64,000 bases of DNA from Sulfurospirillum sp. UBA2217. Its GTDB lineage: Bacteria > Campylobacterota > Campylobacteria > Campylobacterales > Sulfurospirillaceae. The stretch is from positions 71,406 to 135,405 of the forward strand of contig DCUJ01000001.1 in the NCBI GenBank assembly GCA_002328495.1. Reading direction: 5' to 3'. Positions 1 through 9,011 of this stretch are shown one piece after another (the stretch's first letter is position 1; each line of letters opens with the position of its first letter). Both the position numbers and the translations under genes were made by a program. The notes under the pieces are model-generated. The model had not been told where the DNA came from, did not search any database, and was given only the letters and a program-made list of their open reading frames with translations.

Positions 1-63
1 TTTCAACGCGGTGAGATTAAAGAGATTGTAGCGTTAATCGCCTATCTCAATAGATTAAAATAA
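1..63 (+). CDS. ccoO: C-terminal end of cbb3 oxidase subunit II (CcoO), partial
   Basis: Frame 1 is open from the window edge and ends at TAA 61-63, giving a 20-residue tail with the sequence EIVALIAYLNRLK. Monohaem CcoO proteins end in this kind of helix, and the gene sits directly before ccoQ and ccoP, which is the canonical ccoNOQP order. CcoO is the membrane-anchored cytochrome c subunit that passes electrons to the catalytic subunit CcoN. Only the end is visible, so the call rests mainly on position and the short tail. Confidence 0.75.
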   Translation, partial: FQRGEIKEIVALIAYLNRLK

Positions 64-79
64 GGTGTTAACGGTGGAT

Positions 80-289
80 ATGGAAACAATACGAGAGCTT
101 CAAGCGTACGGGTATATCTTTTTTACAATTTTTCTAGCGGTAATTTTATACAGTTACCTCTATCATCTTTACCGATCTGAAAAGAGTGGTGAGCGAAACT
201 TTGAAAAGTATGCCGACATGGCGTTACGTGATGACGTCACAGATGCTCCCATTGAGCCAATGTCACCGTTAAATAAAGCAAAAGATTAA
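80..289 (+). CDS. ccoQ: cbb3-type cytochrome oxidase small subunit CcoQ
   Basis: A 69-residue protein with one membrane helix (about residues 12-30, FFTIFLAVILYSYLYHLY) followed by a charged cytoplasmic tail, the usual form of CcoQ/FixQ. CcoQ stabilises the cbb3 terminal oxidase. A GTG at 65 is in frame, but I prefer ATG 80: the AAGGTG at 62-67 lies upstream of it, and Campylobacterota homologues begin with M-[DE]-x-x-x-L-[RQ]-E-L. It lies 16 nt after ccoO and 13 nt before ccoP, so it is clearly in the operon. Confidence 0.85.
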   Translation: METIRELQAYGYIFFTIFLAVILYSYLYHLYRSEKSGERNFEKYADMALRDDVTDAPIEPMSPLNKAKD

Positions 290-302
290 AGAGGAGCAAT
301 AC

Positions 303-1151
303 ATGGATTGGATGAATGACAATGTAAATGCGTTAGGACTGCTTGGTGCAGCAGCGATTATCATTCTAACTGTTGGTGTTTCTTGGAAATATATCCAACA
401 AATGAAAACAGATAAGAGTACCGGTGAATTAACGAAAGATAACTGGGATGGTATTGGTGAGTATAAAAACCCATTACCAATTGGTTGGGCACTTTCGTTT
501 ATTGGAACCATTATTTGGGGTTTGTGGTATTTTCTTGCAGGATACCCCCTCAATTCTTACTCTCAAATTGGCGAGTACAATGAAGAAGTTCAAAGTTACA
601 ACGTAAAATTTGAAAGTAAGTTTAAAAACCCTGATAAAGCAACCCTTATGGGTATGGGCGAGGGTGTTTTCCTTGTTCAATGTGCGCCATGTCATGGTGT
701 TACGGGTGATGGGATGAACGGCAAAGCCGCTAACCTTGTCAAATGGGGTAATGAAGAAGCCATTGTTGCTTCTATTGTTCATGGCGTTAAGGGTTCTAAT
801 TACCCATTAGGTGAAATGCCTGCAGGTTTACTGGACGAGAAGAGTGCAAAAGCGGTTGCGGCATTTATGGCGCAAGAGATTTCAGCACTTAAAAAGACTA
901 AAAATCCAGCTTTAGTGGAAGAAGGTCGTGCTCTTTGGGCAACGTGTTCAGCATGCCATGGTGAAGATGGCAAGGGTATGGAAGGGCAAGCCGCAAACTT
1001 GAGTGAGTACGGTAGTGCTAAATTTGTAGCCAACGTGCTAAATATGGGCAAAAAAGGCGACATTGGAAATATGCCGAAGTTTAACGATGGACGTTTAACG
1101 AATGTTCAAAAAATAGCTGTTGGCACTTACGTCAGCTCTTTAGCGAAATAA
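303..1151 (+). CDS. ccoP: cbb3-type cytochrome oxidase di-haem subunit III CcoP
   Basis: 282 residues. Two hydrophobic helices (about 10-30 and 60-80) anchor it in the inner membrane; the rest is periplasmic with two c-type haem motifs, CAPCH at 127-131 and CSACH at 215-219. Each is followed by the G-x-x-G-D-G or G-E-D-G pattern of CcoP cytochrome domains, and methionines in GEMP and GNMP contexts are candidate axial ligands. CcoP delivers electrons from soluble cytochrome c to CcoO/CcoN in microaerobic respiration. An AGGAG-type ribosome site lies 8-12 nt before the ATG. Length and layout match the family. Confidence 0.95.
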   Translation: MDWMNDNVNALGLLGAAAIIILTVGVSWKYIQQMKTDKSTGELTKDNWDGIGEYKNPLPIGWALSFIGTIIWGLWYFLAGYPLNSYSQIGEYNEEVQSYNVKFESKFKNPDKATLMGMGEGVFLVQCAPCHGVTGDGMNGKAANLVKWGNEEAIVASIVHGVKGSNYPLGEMPAGLLDEKSAKAVAAFMAQEISALKKTKNPALVEEGRALWATCSACHGEDGKGMEGQAANLSEYGSAKFVANVLNMGKKGDIGNMPKFNDGRLTNVQKIAVGTYVSSLAK

Positions 1152-1161
1152 GGATTGGTCA

Positions 1162-1377
1162 ATGGAAAATACAAATAAAAGAAGCGTCTTTGCACTGGAT
1201 GGCATTACAGGTATGCTAATTGCGACAGTTCTTTTGCTTACAATTTTAGCAGGACTAACAGTGTGGGGATTGGGTGCGCAACAAGCGGTTGCTAACAAGC
1301 CTTACAAAATTACAGATCCGCAAGTGCTCAAAATGAGAGATACTGCCAATGCGAATCAAAAAGTCATAGCGAAGTAA
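1162..1377 (+). CDS. DUF4006 family small membrane protein
   Basis: 71 residues with one membrane helix (about 18-38, rich in Leu/Ile/Val/Ala) and a short periplasmic tail. It starts 10 nt after ccoP with an AGGA ribosome site. The DUF4006 family is a small protein typically found directly after ccoP in Campylobacterota; the N-terminal NKRSVFALDGITG segment fits. Its role is unknown, but position suggests assembly or stability of the cbb3 oxidase. The family name is from memory of gene order and was not searched. Confidence 0.75.
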   Translation: MENTNKRSVFALDGITGMLIATVLLLTILAGLTVWGLGAQQAVANKPYKITDPQVLKMRDTANANQKVIAK

Positions 1378-1389
1378 GGGGTTGATGAC

Positions 1390-1479
1390 ATGGATAAAAT
1401 CATAACAATTGGTTTAATTATCATTGGGTTAGTCAGTGCTTGGGCTGTGATTACTGCAAATCACCTTTTTATTGGATGA
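1390..1479 (+). CDS. 29-residue single-helix membrane peptide in the cco operon
   Basis: ATG 1390 to TGA 1477-1479 encodes MDKIITIGLIIIGLVSAWAV followed by nine more residues, almost entirely one membrane helix. GGGGTTGATG at 1377-1386 can act as a ribosome site. The last codons overlap the next gene's ATG (1476), the arrangement used for translational coupling. It is below usual gene-calling cut-offs. It could be a CcoS-like or otherwise unnamed oxidase accessory peptide, or only an upstream coupling ORF; homology could not be tested. Confidence 0.55.
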   Translation: MDKIITIGLIIIGLVSAWAVITANHLFIG

Positions 1480-2096
1480 TGAAGCATCTTCTTGTAAAGG
1501 CACGAGAGATATTTCTCTTGTGCCTTTTTCTATTTTTACCTACGTTCTTGGGTGCGAATGAATTTGTGATGCACGATGGCATAGTAGATGAGCGTGCCGT
1601 TGCAAAAATCGAAGAGATGGGTGAGGAGTTATATAGAAAAAGTGGTGTAAAAGTTTTTTTAACTGCTAAAAAGAGTGCCGAGGGTGAAGATATCTTTGCG
1701 TATGAAAAACGACTCTCTGCAACATTAAATTCGCCGCATGTACTGTTGACACTTTTTTTGGAAGAGAAAAAGGTTGATATTTACGCTTCAGAAGGTCTAG
1801 AAAAAGAGTTTGATAAAGAGGGAATGCTCTCGCCCCTTCCTTGGCGTGGTACCATCATACCCCTTTTGACGGAAAAGAAAAAAGTACTCGATGTGACACC
1901 TGCATTGCTTAACGGTTATGCCGACATCATAGATCAAATAGCGCAGTATCGTAAGATATCACTAGAAAGCTCTATCGGAAGTGCCAATAAAAATACTCTT
2001 AATATCGTGAAGTTTTTGGTGTATGGCTTTGTGGCTGTATTGGTATTTTTAATGTTAATACGAAGGATGAAAGAACGTGCAAACTCAAAAAATTGA
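1476..2096 (+). CDS. TPM-domain-like membrane-anchored periplasmic protein
   Basis: 206 residues: a signal or anchor helix at about 9-25 (IFLLCLFLFLPTFLG), a soluble periplasmic region with alternating alpha/beta character resembling TPM domains (residues about 30-165), and a second helix near the C-terminus (about 180-198) followed by a basic tail. The open frame extends upstream to 1440, but the start is ATG 1476 or 1479, because the preceding peptide stops at 1479 and the signal sequence begins there. In Campylobacter, similar uncharacterised periplasmic proteins follow the cco genes. Function unknown, probably cbb3 oxidase maturation. Confidence 0.6.
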   Translation: MMKHLLVKAREIFLLCLFLFLPTFLGANEFVMHDGIVDERAVAKIEEMGEELYRKSGVKVFLTAKKSAEGEDIFAYEKRLSATLNSPHVLLTLFLEEKKVDIYASEGLEKEFDKEGMLSPLPWRGTIIPLLTEKKKVLDVTPALLNGYADIIDQIAQYRKISLESSIGSANKNTLNIVKFLVYGFVAVLVFLMLIRRMKERANSKN

Positions 2097-2571
2097 ACGA
2101 AACTATTGGCCGCATACTATTGTGGGCATGATTATTGCGTGTATCGTGGCATGCGGTTGGACCATTAAAATAGCCTTAGATAATCCTGTTGAAATGGACA
2201 CGTTTTACATGGAAAAGTATCAAAAAGTCGATCAAACTATCAATGAAATCATTGAATTGCAAACCAAATTTGATGCGGCATTCAATCTTACATACTCAAC
2301 AGAGCAATTTGCCATAGGGCAAAATAGTATCACCTTGAAGCTCAGCGATAAAAGTGGTAAAACTATTAATGATGCAAGCATTACCATGATGCTCTCTCGT
2401 CCAGAGACCAATAAAGACAACAAACAAATGAAACCCAGTAAGGTTGAAAATGGACTTTATACTTTTGGTCCTTTTGACATTCAAAAGCCAGGGCGTTGGC
2501 AGATATTGAGCAAAATCGAAATGGGTGATTTTAAAGGGTACCATAAAAATGAAGCGTACGCCGTTAAATAA
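2077..2571 (+). CDS. FixH-like protein
   Basis: 164 residues starting at GTG 2077, overlapping the previous gene by 20 nt, with AAGGA at 2063-2067 as ribosome site. An N-terminal helix (about 14-32) follows RNYWPH, and a YPVE/DNPVEMDTFY-type segment follows the helix; both are typical of FixH/CcoH proteins, which help assemble cbb3 oxidase. The periplasmic part is beta-rich and ends in a GRWQILSKIEMG pattern, as in the FixH domain. This is the last gene of the visible cco operon. Confidence 0.75.
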   Translation: MQTQKIERNYWPHTIVGMIIACIVACGWTIKIALDNPVEMDTFYMEKYQKVDQTINEIIELQTKFDAAFNLTYSTEQFAIGQNSITLKLSDKSGKTINDASITMMLSRPETNKDNKQMKPSKVENGLYTFGPFDIQKPGRWQILSKIEMGDFKGYHKNEAYAVK

Positions 2572-2603
2572 GCCGTAAAAAGTCTCACACGTACTTTATT
2601 GGT

Positions 2604-2609
2604 TATAAT
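2604..2609 (+). promoter_or_regulatory. probable -10 box for addB-addA
   Basis: A perfect TATAAT lies 26 nt before the GTG start of addB, in the short gap after the FixH-like gene. An AAAGGGG ribosome site follows at 2623-2629. No -35 is evident, which is normal for Campylobacterota sigma-70 promoters. Confidence 0.55.
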
Positions 2610-2634
2610 ATTGCCATTCAATAAAGGGGTGTGA

Positions 2635-4983
2635 GTGTTAGAAGTTTTTGCGACCAGTCGCGCGGTACGTTCATTTTACGATACTTTTTTAGATGCCAAT
2701 ATCCTGCTTCCTAAAGCCATCACCATTGCAGAACTTGAGCAAAAAGCCGTCCTTGTGCCACGCCACGCTTTGGTTGATGAAGATATGCGTGTGCTTTTGA
2801 TGCAAGAAGCCTCGCGTTTTACCAAGTTTGAACTGTTGTACATTGAGCGTGAATTTTTTACCTTTTTGAAAAACTCCACATACCTTTTTCGTTTTTTTGA
2901 AGAGCTTAGCCATGAAAAAGTGGCACTTGATGCGTTGCGTAGTGCTGATACGTACGAACACTACGCAGAGCACTTAGAGGTGCTTCAAACCTTGCTTAAA
3001 CACTATAAAGCGCTTTTATCAAAGCATGCCTTGTATGATCGCATCACACTTCCTGAATGCTACGAGCTTAATGTTGAATACATTCGCTCCCTTGATGCTG
3101 TTCGCATTCATTTAGAGGGTTTTTTGAGCCGTTTTGAGGTAGAACTTCTGAGCCAAATAGCCACGCTGATTCCTTTACATGTAACTGTTACCATCAGTGC
3201 GTACAATCAAAAAATGGCGTTGTTGTTTGCTGAGTTTGGAATAGCACTAGAGCAAAACAATACGTACGAGATCAATCTCTCGACCAAAGAGATTTTACAT
3301 GTAACGCCAAAAAGTACACTCAACCAAGATATTCAAGTGTATGGCTTTTCCTCTCGTCTCGCGCAAATGGGCTATGCGCAAAGTGTGATTGCTCAATTTG
3401 TAGAGAATGGTTTAAGCCCCGAAGAGATCGTGGTGATCCTTCCTGATGAGCGTTTTTCCGAAGTGTTACGCCCGTTTGATACCTTGCATAATCTCAACTT
3501 TGCGATGGGCATCAGCTTGAAGCAGAGCCAGCTTTACCAAAAACTAAGTGCCCTTGAAAAAGCGATGCGCAATGATGAGATTGAAGACCATCTTCGCCTT
3601 GCTCGCTTAAAAATAGAACCTGAAATCATGGTTACATGTAAAGAGATTTGGCACCAAAAAGTCTCCAGTGAAACGGCGATGAGTTTTTTTGAAAAGCTCC
3701 TCGCATATGATGTTAAAGAGCAGAAAAATTCTCTCTTTCAAGAAGCTTTTTTTGCCTTCACCCATTTTTTGAAACATGCTCCAGCACTTCGTTTTGAGCA
3801 AGTCACGAAACTGTTTTTAAACCGCCTTGCAGTCCTTACGCAAGATGATGTTAGGGGTGGAAAAGTGACGGTTTTAGGCGTGCTAGAAACCAGAGGTGTG
3901 AGTTACAAAGGTGTTATCGTTTTAGACTTCAACGATGAGTTTGTACCCAAGCGGAGCCAAAAAGACCTTTTTCTCTCCTCAGCTGTTCGCGCGCACGCAG
4001 GGCTTCCGACGAAGCGAGATCGAGAGAATTTACAACGCTACTACTACCATCAGCTTTTCTCTCGTGCGCAAAAGATCGCCATTGCTTATGTGAAAAATGA
4101 GACAAGTATGCCTTCACGCTTTTTAGATGAGCTTGGTTTCAACACCACTGTTATGGCGGATGAAAAAGCACTACAACCGCTTTTGTTTGAAGTCAATGCT
4201 TCCAAAAGCCTTTACGATCAGCCGTTTATCGATTCGCCATACGATCTTAAAGCATTTCCACTTTCGGCGACAAAGCTTAAGACACTGCTTACATGTAAAC
4301 GTCAGTTTTATTTTCGTTACCTTGTAAGGCTTAAAGAGGCGAAGATGCCAAGCAGTCAAATTGATGAACAAACGATAGGCATTGCCCTTCATAAAGTGCT
4401 TGAAAATGCGATATGCGATGAAGCACTTAGGGATGAAAAAAGCCTGTATGCCAAACTTGAAACGCTTTTAAAAGAGAACAATCACCATGAAGTGTGGGGT
4501 TATTTTGTCGATGTGTGGCTTCAAAAGTTGAAACCTTTTATGCAGAATGAAGTGATACGCTTTGATGAGGGCTTTCGCGTTTTCAAAAAAGAGTTTTCGC
4601 ATAATGTGCCCTACGATGGTTTTATATTGGAAGGGCAGATTGACCGTATCGATCAAAAAAGGGATGAGCTGTTTGTCATCGACTACAAAAGCGGAAAAGT
4701 GCCAACGACGAGCGAGCGAACACTAGAAAGTACTACCGATTTTCAGCTGGTCTTTTACGCGTACATTGCAAGCTCATTAGGCAGGGTTGGAGGCGTTTAT
4801 TATTACGATCTCAAAGAGGGTGTTTTAGTGAGTGAAAACTTCCTTGAAGAGAAGAAAGCGCTTTTACATGTAAAACTACAAGAGTTATCCAAACCGATCA
4901 ATGGCTACGAGCTGTGCGACGAGATTAAGCATTGCAGGCTTTGCCCTTACGTTTCTTTGTGCGGAAGAGAGGAGCAGATATGA
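2635..4983 (+). CDS. addB: AddB-like recombination nuclease subunit (PD-(D/E)XK)
   Basis: 782 residues starting at GTG 2635 after AAAGGGG. The N-terminal two thirds resemble an inactivated helicase fold. The C-terminus carries a RecB-type nuclease: ALHKVLEN, LEGQIDRID and VIDYKSGK supply the catalytic Asp/Asp/Lys. Cysteines in LTCKRQFYF and in KHCRLCPYVSLC (C-x2-C-x5-C) match the iron-sulfur staple of AddB/Cas4 nucleases. With AddA it forms the end-resecting enzyme that replaces RecBCD. Its stop overlaps addA's ATG. The gene carries five exact TTACATGTAA copies. Confidence 0.85.
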   Translation: MLEVFATSRAVRSFYDTFLDANILLPKAITIAELEQKAVLVPRHALVDEDMRVLLMQEASRFTKFELLYIEREFFTFLKNSTYLFRFFEELSHEKVALDALRSADTYEHYAEHLEVLQTLLKHYKALLSKHALYDRITLPECYELNVEYIRSLDAVRIHLEGFLSRFEVELLSQIATLIPLHVTVTISAYNQKMALLFAEFGIALEQNNTYEINLSTKEILHVTPKSTLNQDIQVYGFSSRLAQMGYAQSVIAQFVENGLSPEEIVVILPDERFSEVLRPFDTLHNLNFAMGISLKQSQLYQKLSALEKAMRNDEIEDHLRLARLKIEPEIMVTCKEIWHQKVSSETAMSFFEKLLAYDVKEQKNSLFQEAFFAFTHFLKHAPALRFEQVTKLFLNRLAVLTQDDVRGGKVTVLGVLETRGVSYKGVIVLDFNDEFVPKRSQKDLFLSSAVRAHAGLPTKRDRENLQRYYYHQLFSRAQKIAIAYVKNETSMPSRFLDELGFNTTVMADEKALQPLLFEVNASKSLYDQPFIDSPYDLKAFPLSATKLKTLLTCKRQFYFRYLVRLKEAKMPSSQIDEQTIGIALHKVLENAICDEALRDEKSLYAKLETLLKENNHHEVWGYFVDVWLQKLKPFMQNEVIRFDEGFRVFKKEFSHNVPYDGFILEGQIDRIDQKRDELFVIDYKSGKVPTTSERTLESTTDFQLVFYAYIASSLGRVGGVYYYDLKEGVLVSENFLEEKKALLHVKLQELSKPINGYELCDEIKHCRLCPYVSLCGREEQI

Positions 4984-7703
4984 ATCTCAGTCCTTATTTA
5001 GCGCTTGAAGCCAGCGCAGGCAGTGGCAAAACGTTTGCGCTGAGCGTTCGTTATCTCTCACTTCTTTTTATGGGTGCCAATCCGCAAAAGATCGTCGCAC
5101 TCACCTTTACCAATAAATCAGCAGCGGAGATGAAAACGCGCATCTTTGAGACGCTCAAACACTTAGAAAGTAAAGATGAGTTAGAAGCGATTGCTGTGCA
5201 GACAGGCAAGTCCAAAGAAACACTACTAAGAGAAAAAGAGCGTGTCATGCAGATCTTGCTTCAGGCCGACATCAAAATCTCAACGCTGGACTCTTTTTTC
5301 TCCCTAATTTTACGCCATTTCGCGTTACATGTAGGCTTGCAACCTGACTTCAAAGTAGGGCAAAATGGACTCGATGAAGAGCTGGTGGAGCGTTTTATCA
5401 AAGGGTGCAAAAGCAAAAATCTCTACAATGCGCTCATCTCTTTTAGCATCAACGAAGACAAAAAGCTAAACGACTTATTTAGCCTGCTGGATATGCTTTA
5501 TCAAAAAAAATCAGAGCTTGATATTAGCACGTTGGATGAGGGAAGTTATCCATCCTTAAAAGCATGCTTGGATATTTTAGAGCGCATCAGAGATTACTTT
5601 GAGCAAAGCGGACTTTCAGCACGTGGGCTGGCGACACTTAAAGCGCAAACACTGGTTGATCTGCTTTCTAAGAAGTATTTGGAGCGTGAAGATTTTGGTT
5701 ATTGGGACTATAAAAAGTATGCCAATGAGACAACCGATGCGCTTTTGCGTGAGCTCAAACAGACTTTAAATCTTCATGTCAATGCCAAAGAGGCGTACTT
5801 TTTAGGGCAACTGGGCAAACTCTTTGCGATTTACGATGAGAGTTTGCGAAGTCTGATGGGAGAGTTTGGCGAACTTGCATTTGACGATGTGACCAATCTG
5901 CTCTACACTCTTTTGCGTCAAGAGATTAGCAAAGATTTTCTCTATTTTCGCCTTGATGGGGTGATAGAGCATCTTTTGATCGATGAGTTTCAGGATACAA
6001 GCATTGTGCAGTACCAAATTCTTCTACCACTCATTGAAGAGATACGCGCAGGGCAGGGCGTGAAAGATTTTAAAACACTCTTTTTTGTAGGTGATGTGAA
6101 GCAGTCAATCTATCGCTTTCGTGGGGGTGCCAAAGAGCTGTTTGGGTATGCCAAAAAGAGTTTGCATTTAGACGTGAATGCGCTTGATACCAACTATCGA
6201 AGTACAGAGCAAGTTGTTAATTTTGTCAATGAAATCTTTACATGTAAAATCAAAGGCTATGAGCCACAAAAAGTTGCCAAAGCCTCGGGGGAAGGGTACA
6301 TTAATGTGCGCATGGAAGAAGCCATCGAGCCTTCTGTTTTAGAGGCGATTGGGATGCTTCTAAAAGAGGGAGTCAAGCCCAAAGACATTGCGCTTTTGGT
6401 GCATACGAACAAAGATGCCAAAGTCTTTAAAGCGTTGGTACAAGAGCAGTTTCCCGCTTTACATGTAAGGCTTGAAGCGACCTTGAAACTCATCGAAGTG
6501 TGCTCCATTAAAGCCATCATTGCACTGCTCAAATACTTCTATTTTGGCGATGAACTCTATAAAGCAGCGTTTCTTGTGTTGTGCGGTAGAACGTGGGATA
6601 CACCGCTTTCCAAAAGTGGATGGGATTTAGATGCAACGCCTTTGGTTTTGGTGGAAAAAATTGTTAAAACCTATGGGCTGTTTGATGGTAGTGCGGATCT
6701 GCTGAGTTTCCTTGAAGTTGCCAGTCGCTACGAAGAGATTGAGAGTTTTTTATTTGCCATGGATGAACTGAGCGATGAAGCCAAAAGCGAAGATGTGGAT
6801 GGGTTGCGTGTTTTGACCGTTCACAAATCCAAAGGCTTGGAGTTTGAGCATGTCATCGTGTGCGATCGCCTAAGTCGCGACAATAACCGAAGCGATACGC
6901 TTTTATTTAGCTACGATGAGGTGGACATCAAAGGGCTTTACCTCACGATGGGTGGAAGAGAAGCAGTCGATGCGGTCTATGCCAAAGCCAAAGAGCAAGA
7001 GAACGTCTTGATGGTTGAAGACAGGCTCAATGCCCTTTATGTCGCTTTTACCAGAGCGAAACGTTCACTCCTTGTGTGTGCCAAAGCGCAAAACAGTGCG
7101 TTTGAGATGTTGGAGTTAAGCACAACAGAGCGAGGCGTTATTGGCGTTTCAACCAAAGAGACACCGCTTATTTCAAGTACGATGCGTGTTTATCAGCCTA
7201 AACGCTACGGCGCGCAAGAGGTGGCAAATACGCCAGAAGTTGAGGAGGAAAGTGCTGAAATCGCTTCTATTACCTTTGGAATTGCACAGCATTATTTGTT
7301 GGAGATGCTGGATAGTTTTGATGAACCTTCGCTGAAGCGTGCTTACATTGCACTGCAAAACCGTTTTGCGCCTTTACTTGAAGTGCATACTTTGCAAGCG
7401 ATTTATCAAAGAGCCCAAAAGCTCATTACATGTAAAGATTTTTTAGATCTGATAAAAGATGCAAAAATCTTTAAAGAACAACCGCTTATGTATCAAAAAG
7501 AGCGTAAACAAATCGATCTTTTGCTAGAACTCTCCGATAAAATCATTGTGATTGATTATAAAAGCTCGAAAAAGCAGAGTGGCAAACATCACGCACAGCT
7601 TAGACTGTACCAAGACGCACTTTCTGCGATTTATACGCTTCCCATTGAAGCGTATATTTGCTACTTGCACGAAGAGGGCATCGAACTTGTAAAAAGCTTA
7701 TAG
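4980..7703 (+). CDS. addA: AddA-like UvrD-family helicase/nuclease
   Basis: 907 residues from ATG 4980, which overlaps the addB stop (ATGA) after GAGAGGAG. Walker A is ASAGSGKT near residue 10, the DExx box is LLIDEFQDTS, the superfamily-1 motifs FVGDVKQSIYRFRG, LTVHKSKGLEFEHV and YVAFTRAKRSL follow in order, and the nuclease site is near the C-terminus (QIDLLLELSD...VIDYKSSKK). It unwinds and degrades double-strand break ends together with AddB. The frame extends upstream to 4932 but lacks a better start there. Four TACATGTA copies lie inside it. Confidence 0.88.
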   Translation: MNLSPYLALEASAGSGKTFALSVRYLSLLFMGANPQKIVALTFTNKSAAEMKTRIFETLKHLESKDELEAIAVQTGKSKETLLREKERVMQILLQADIKISTLDSFFSLILRHFALHVGLQPDFKVGQNGLDEELVERFIKGCKSKNLYNALISFSINEDKKLNDLFSLLDMLYQKKSELDISTLDEGSYPSLKACLDILERIRDYFEQSGLSARGLATLKAQTLVDLLSKKYLEREDFGYWDYKKYANETTDALLRELKQTLNLHVNAKEAYFLGQLGKLFAIYDESLRSLMGEFGELAFDDVTNLLYTLLRQEISKDFLYFRLDGVIEHLLIDEFQDTSIVQYQILLPLIEEIRAGQGVKDFKTLFFVGDVKQSIYRFRGGAKELFGYAKKSLHLDVNALDTNYRSTEQVVNFVNEIFTCKIKGYEPQKVAKASGEGYINVRMEEAIEPSVLEAIGMLLKEGVKPKDIALLVHTNKDAKVFKALVQEQFPALHVRLEATLKLIEVCSIKAIIALLKYFYFGDELYKAAFLVLCGRTWDTPLSKSGWDLDATPLVLVEKIVKTYGLFDGSADLLSFLEVASRYEEIESFLFAMDELSDEAKSEDVDGLRVLTVHKSKGLEFEHVIVCDRLSRDNNRSDTLLFSYDEVDIKGLYLTMGGREAVDAVYAKAKEQENVLMVEDRLNALYVAFTRAKRSLLVCAKAQNSAFEMLELSTTERGVIGVSTKETPLISSTMRVYQPKRYGAQEVANTPEVEEESAEIASITFGIAQHYLLEMLDSFDEPSLKRAYIALQNRFAPLLEVHTLQAIYQRAQKLITCKDFLDLIKDAKIFKEQPLMYQKERKQIDLLLELSDKIIVIDYKSSKKQSGKHHAQLRLYQDALSAIYTLPIEAYICYLHEEGIELVKSL

Positions 7704-7783
7704 TACACTTAATTTAAGCAGTATATAAGATTTATTTGACTACACTTTCACTTCGTTAAATAAACAGTCAAAGGTTATGACAC

Positions 7784-8215
7784 ATGAAAGCAACACTTGC
7801 GATAAAGCCTAGCGAAGTTAAACGCGACTGGATCGTTGTTGATGCAGCAGGTAAGCGATTTGGAAAAGTGCTTACTGAGGTAGCAACACTTCTTAGAGGC
7901 AAACATAAACCTTACTTTACACCAAATGTTGATTGTGGTGACTTTGTTATCATCATCAATGCGGAAAAAGTAGAGTTTAGTGGAAATAAATTAGAGGCAA
8001 AAATGTATCACAGACACACTGGATTTTTTGGTGGTGTTAAAAGTGAAAAATTGGGCGATCTTTTAACAAACAACCCAGCAAAATTGTACAGACTTGCAGT
8101 AAGAGGAATGTTACCAAAAACCAATCTTGCTAAAGAGATGATCAAAAAGCTGAAAGTGTATGCTGGTAGTGAGCACCCTCACACAGCACAAGTTAGCAAG
8201 GTAGAGGGAAAGTAA
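7784..8215 (+). CDS. rplM: 50S ribosomal protein L13
   Basis: 143 residues, full length. The start W-[IV]-V-V-D-A-A-G, then LGR-like FGKV and LLRGKHKP, YFTPNVDCGDFVIIINA, MYHRHTGFFGG and RLAVRGMLPK are diagnostic L13 signatures. It assembles early into the 50S subunit. It is followed after one nucleotide by rpsI, the near-universal L13-S9 operon. An AAAGG ribosome site lies 9 nt upstream of the ATG. Confidence 0.98.
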   Translation: MKATLAIKPSEVKRDWIVVDAAGKRFGKVLTEVATLLRGKHKPYFTPNVDCGDFVIIINAEKVEFSGNKLEAKMYHRHTGFFGGVKSEKLGDLLTNNPAKLYRLAVRGMLPKTNLAKEMIKKLKVYAGSEHPHTAQVSKVEGK

Positions 8216-8216
8216 C

Positions 8217-8609
8217 ATGGCAAAAGTATACGCAACGGGTAAAAGAAAAACAGCTATCGCTAAAGTATGGGTAAGTGCACCTGGTAAAGGTTCAATTACT
8301 GTCAATGGTATTGATTTTGAAGCATGGTTGGGTGGTCATGAGACTATCAAAATGCGTGTTCGTCAACCATTAGTTTTGACAAAGCAAGAGTCAAGTTTTG
8401 ACATCGTAGCAAACACTCTTGGTGGTGGCTATTCTGCTCAAGCAGACGCACTTCGTCATGGTATTTCTAAAGCGCTTTCAGCAATGGACGCAGACTTTAG
8501 AGCTATCCTTAAACCATTTGGTTTATTGACACGTGACTCTAGAATTGTTGAGCGTAAAAAATACGGTCGCAAAAAAGCAAGAAGAAGTCCACAGTTCTCA
8601 AAACGTTAA
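8217..8609 (+). CDS. rpsI: 30S ribosomal protein S9
   Basis: 130 residues, full length. The N-terminal YATGKRKTAIAKVW and the C-terminal DSRIVERKKYGRKKARRSPQF ending in KR are family hallmarks; the basic tail reaches the P-site tRNA. Its ATG is one base after the rplM stop, with the ribosome site GAGGGAAAG inside the end of rplM. Two hairpins follow the stop. Confidence 0.98.
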   Translation: MAKVYATGKRKTAIAKVWVSAPGKGSITVNGIDFEAWLGGHETIKMRVRQPLVLTKQESSFDIVANTLGGGYSAQADALRHGISKALSAMDADFRAILKPFGLLTRDSRIVERKKYGRKKARRSPQFSKR

Positions 8610-8631
8610 TGATTTCCTCAAGGGAATCATT
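8608..8631 (+). terminator. first hairpin after rpsI
   Basis: AATGATTTCC (8608-8617) pairs with GGGAATCATT (8622-8631) around a TCAA loop; it starts in the rpsI stop codon. No T-run follows, so it is more likely an mRNA 3-prime stabiliser than the terminator itself. Confidence 0.5.
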
Positions 8632-8662
8632 AAAAGTTTCCTTGAAAACGTTAATCGTTATT

Positions 8663-8698
8663 ATGCAAGGGATTTTCCCTTGCATATTTCCTCTTTTT
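8663..8698 (+). terminator. Rho-independent terminator of rplM-rpsI
   Basis: A perfect 10-bp stem, ATGCAAGGGA (8663-8672) with TCCCTTGCAT (8676-8685) around TTT, followed by ATTTCCTCTTTTT. This is the likely operon terminator. Confidence 0.75.
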
Positions 8699-8700
8699 AA

Positions 8701-9011
8701 TACCTATACATGTAAAGAAGTTTGGCACCTTTGATGTAGAAAGTATACACTAACAGAGTCTTTAATAAATCATCATTAATTCTTAAGCTAACATAAAAAA
8801 TAATCCATACAATGTGCAATGTCACGAAAATTAAAAGACGGTGCGCTATTTTCATGCTATGCATTTAAGATAAAATTTCTGCGATCAAATGTTTTAAAAC
8901 AAGATATCTTGATAAAAAGGTGCCAGTTAAAACTGGTTAGCATAAATCATTCGTTTAGTTTTAAAGTGAATTAAACTTTTTGCCAACACAAATTTTAAAA
9001 AAGGAGAAGTT
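8701..9011 (+). other. intergenic region upstream of the ferredoxin gene
   Basis: About 310 bp without a convincing ORF. It holds a TACATGTA palindrome at 8708, a TAAGATAAAAT -10-like stretch near 8867-8878 that could drive the ferredoxin with a leader of roughly 125 nt, and a small CCAGTT/AACTGG hairpin near 8923-8936. The leader is AT-rich. No RNA family was recognised. Confidence 0.4.

Noticed and set aside
8701..9011. riboswitch or RNA gene in the long leader of the ferredoxin gene
   Set aside because: Only a six-base hairpin and AT-rich sequence are seen; no family pattern and no T-run.
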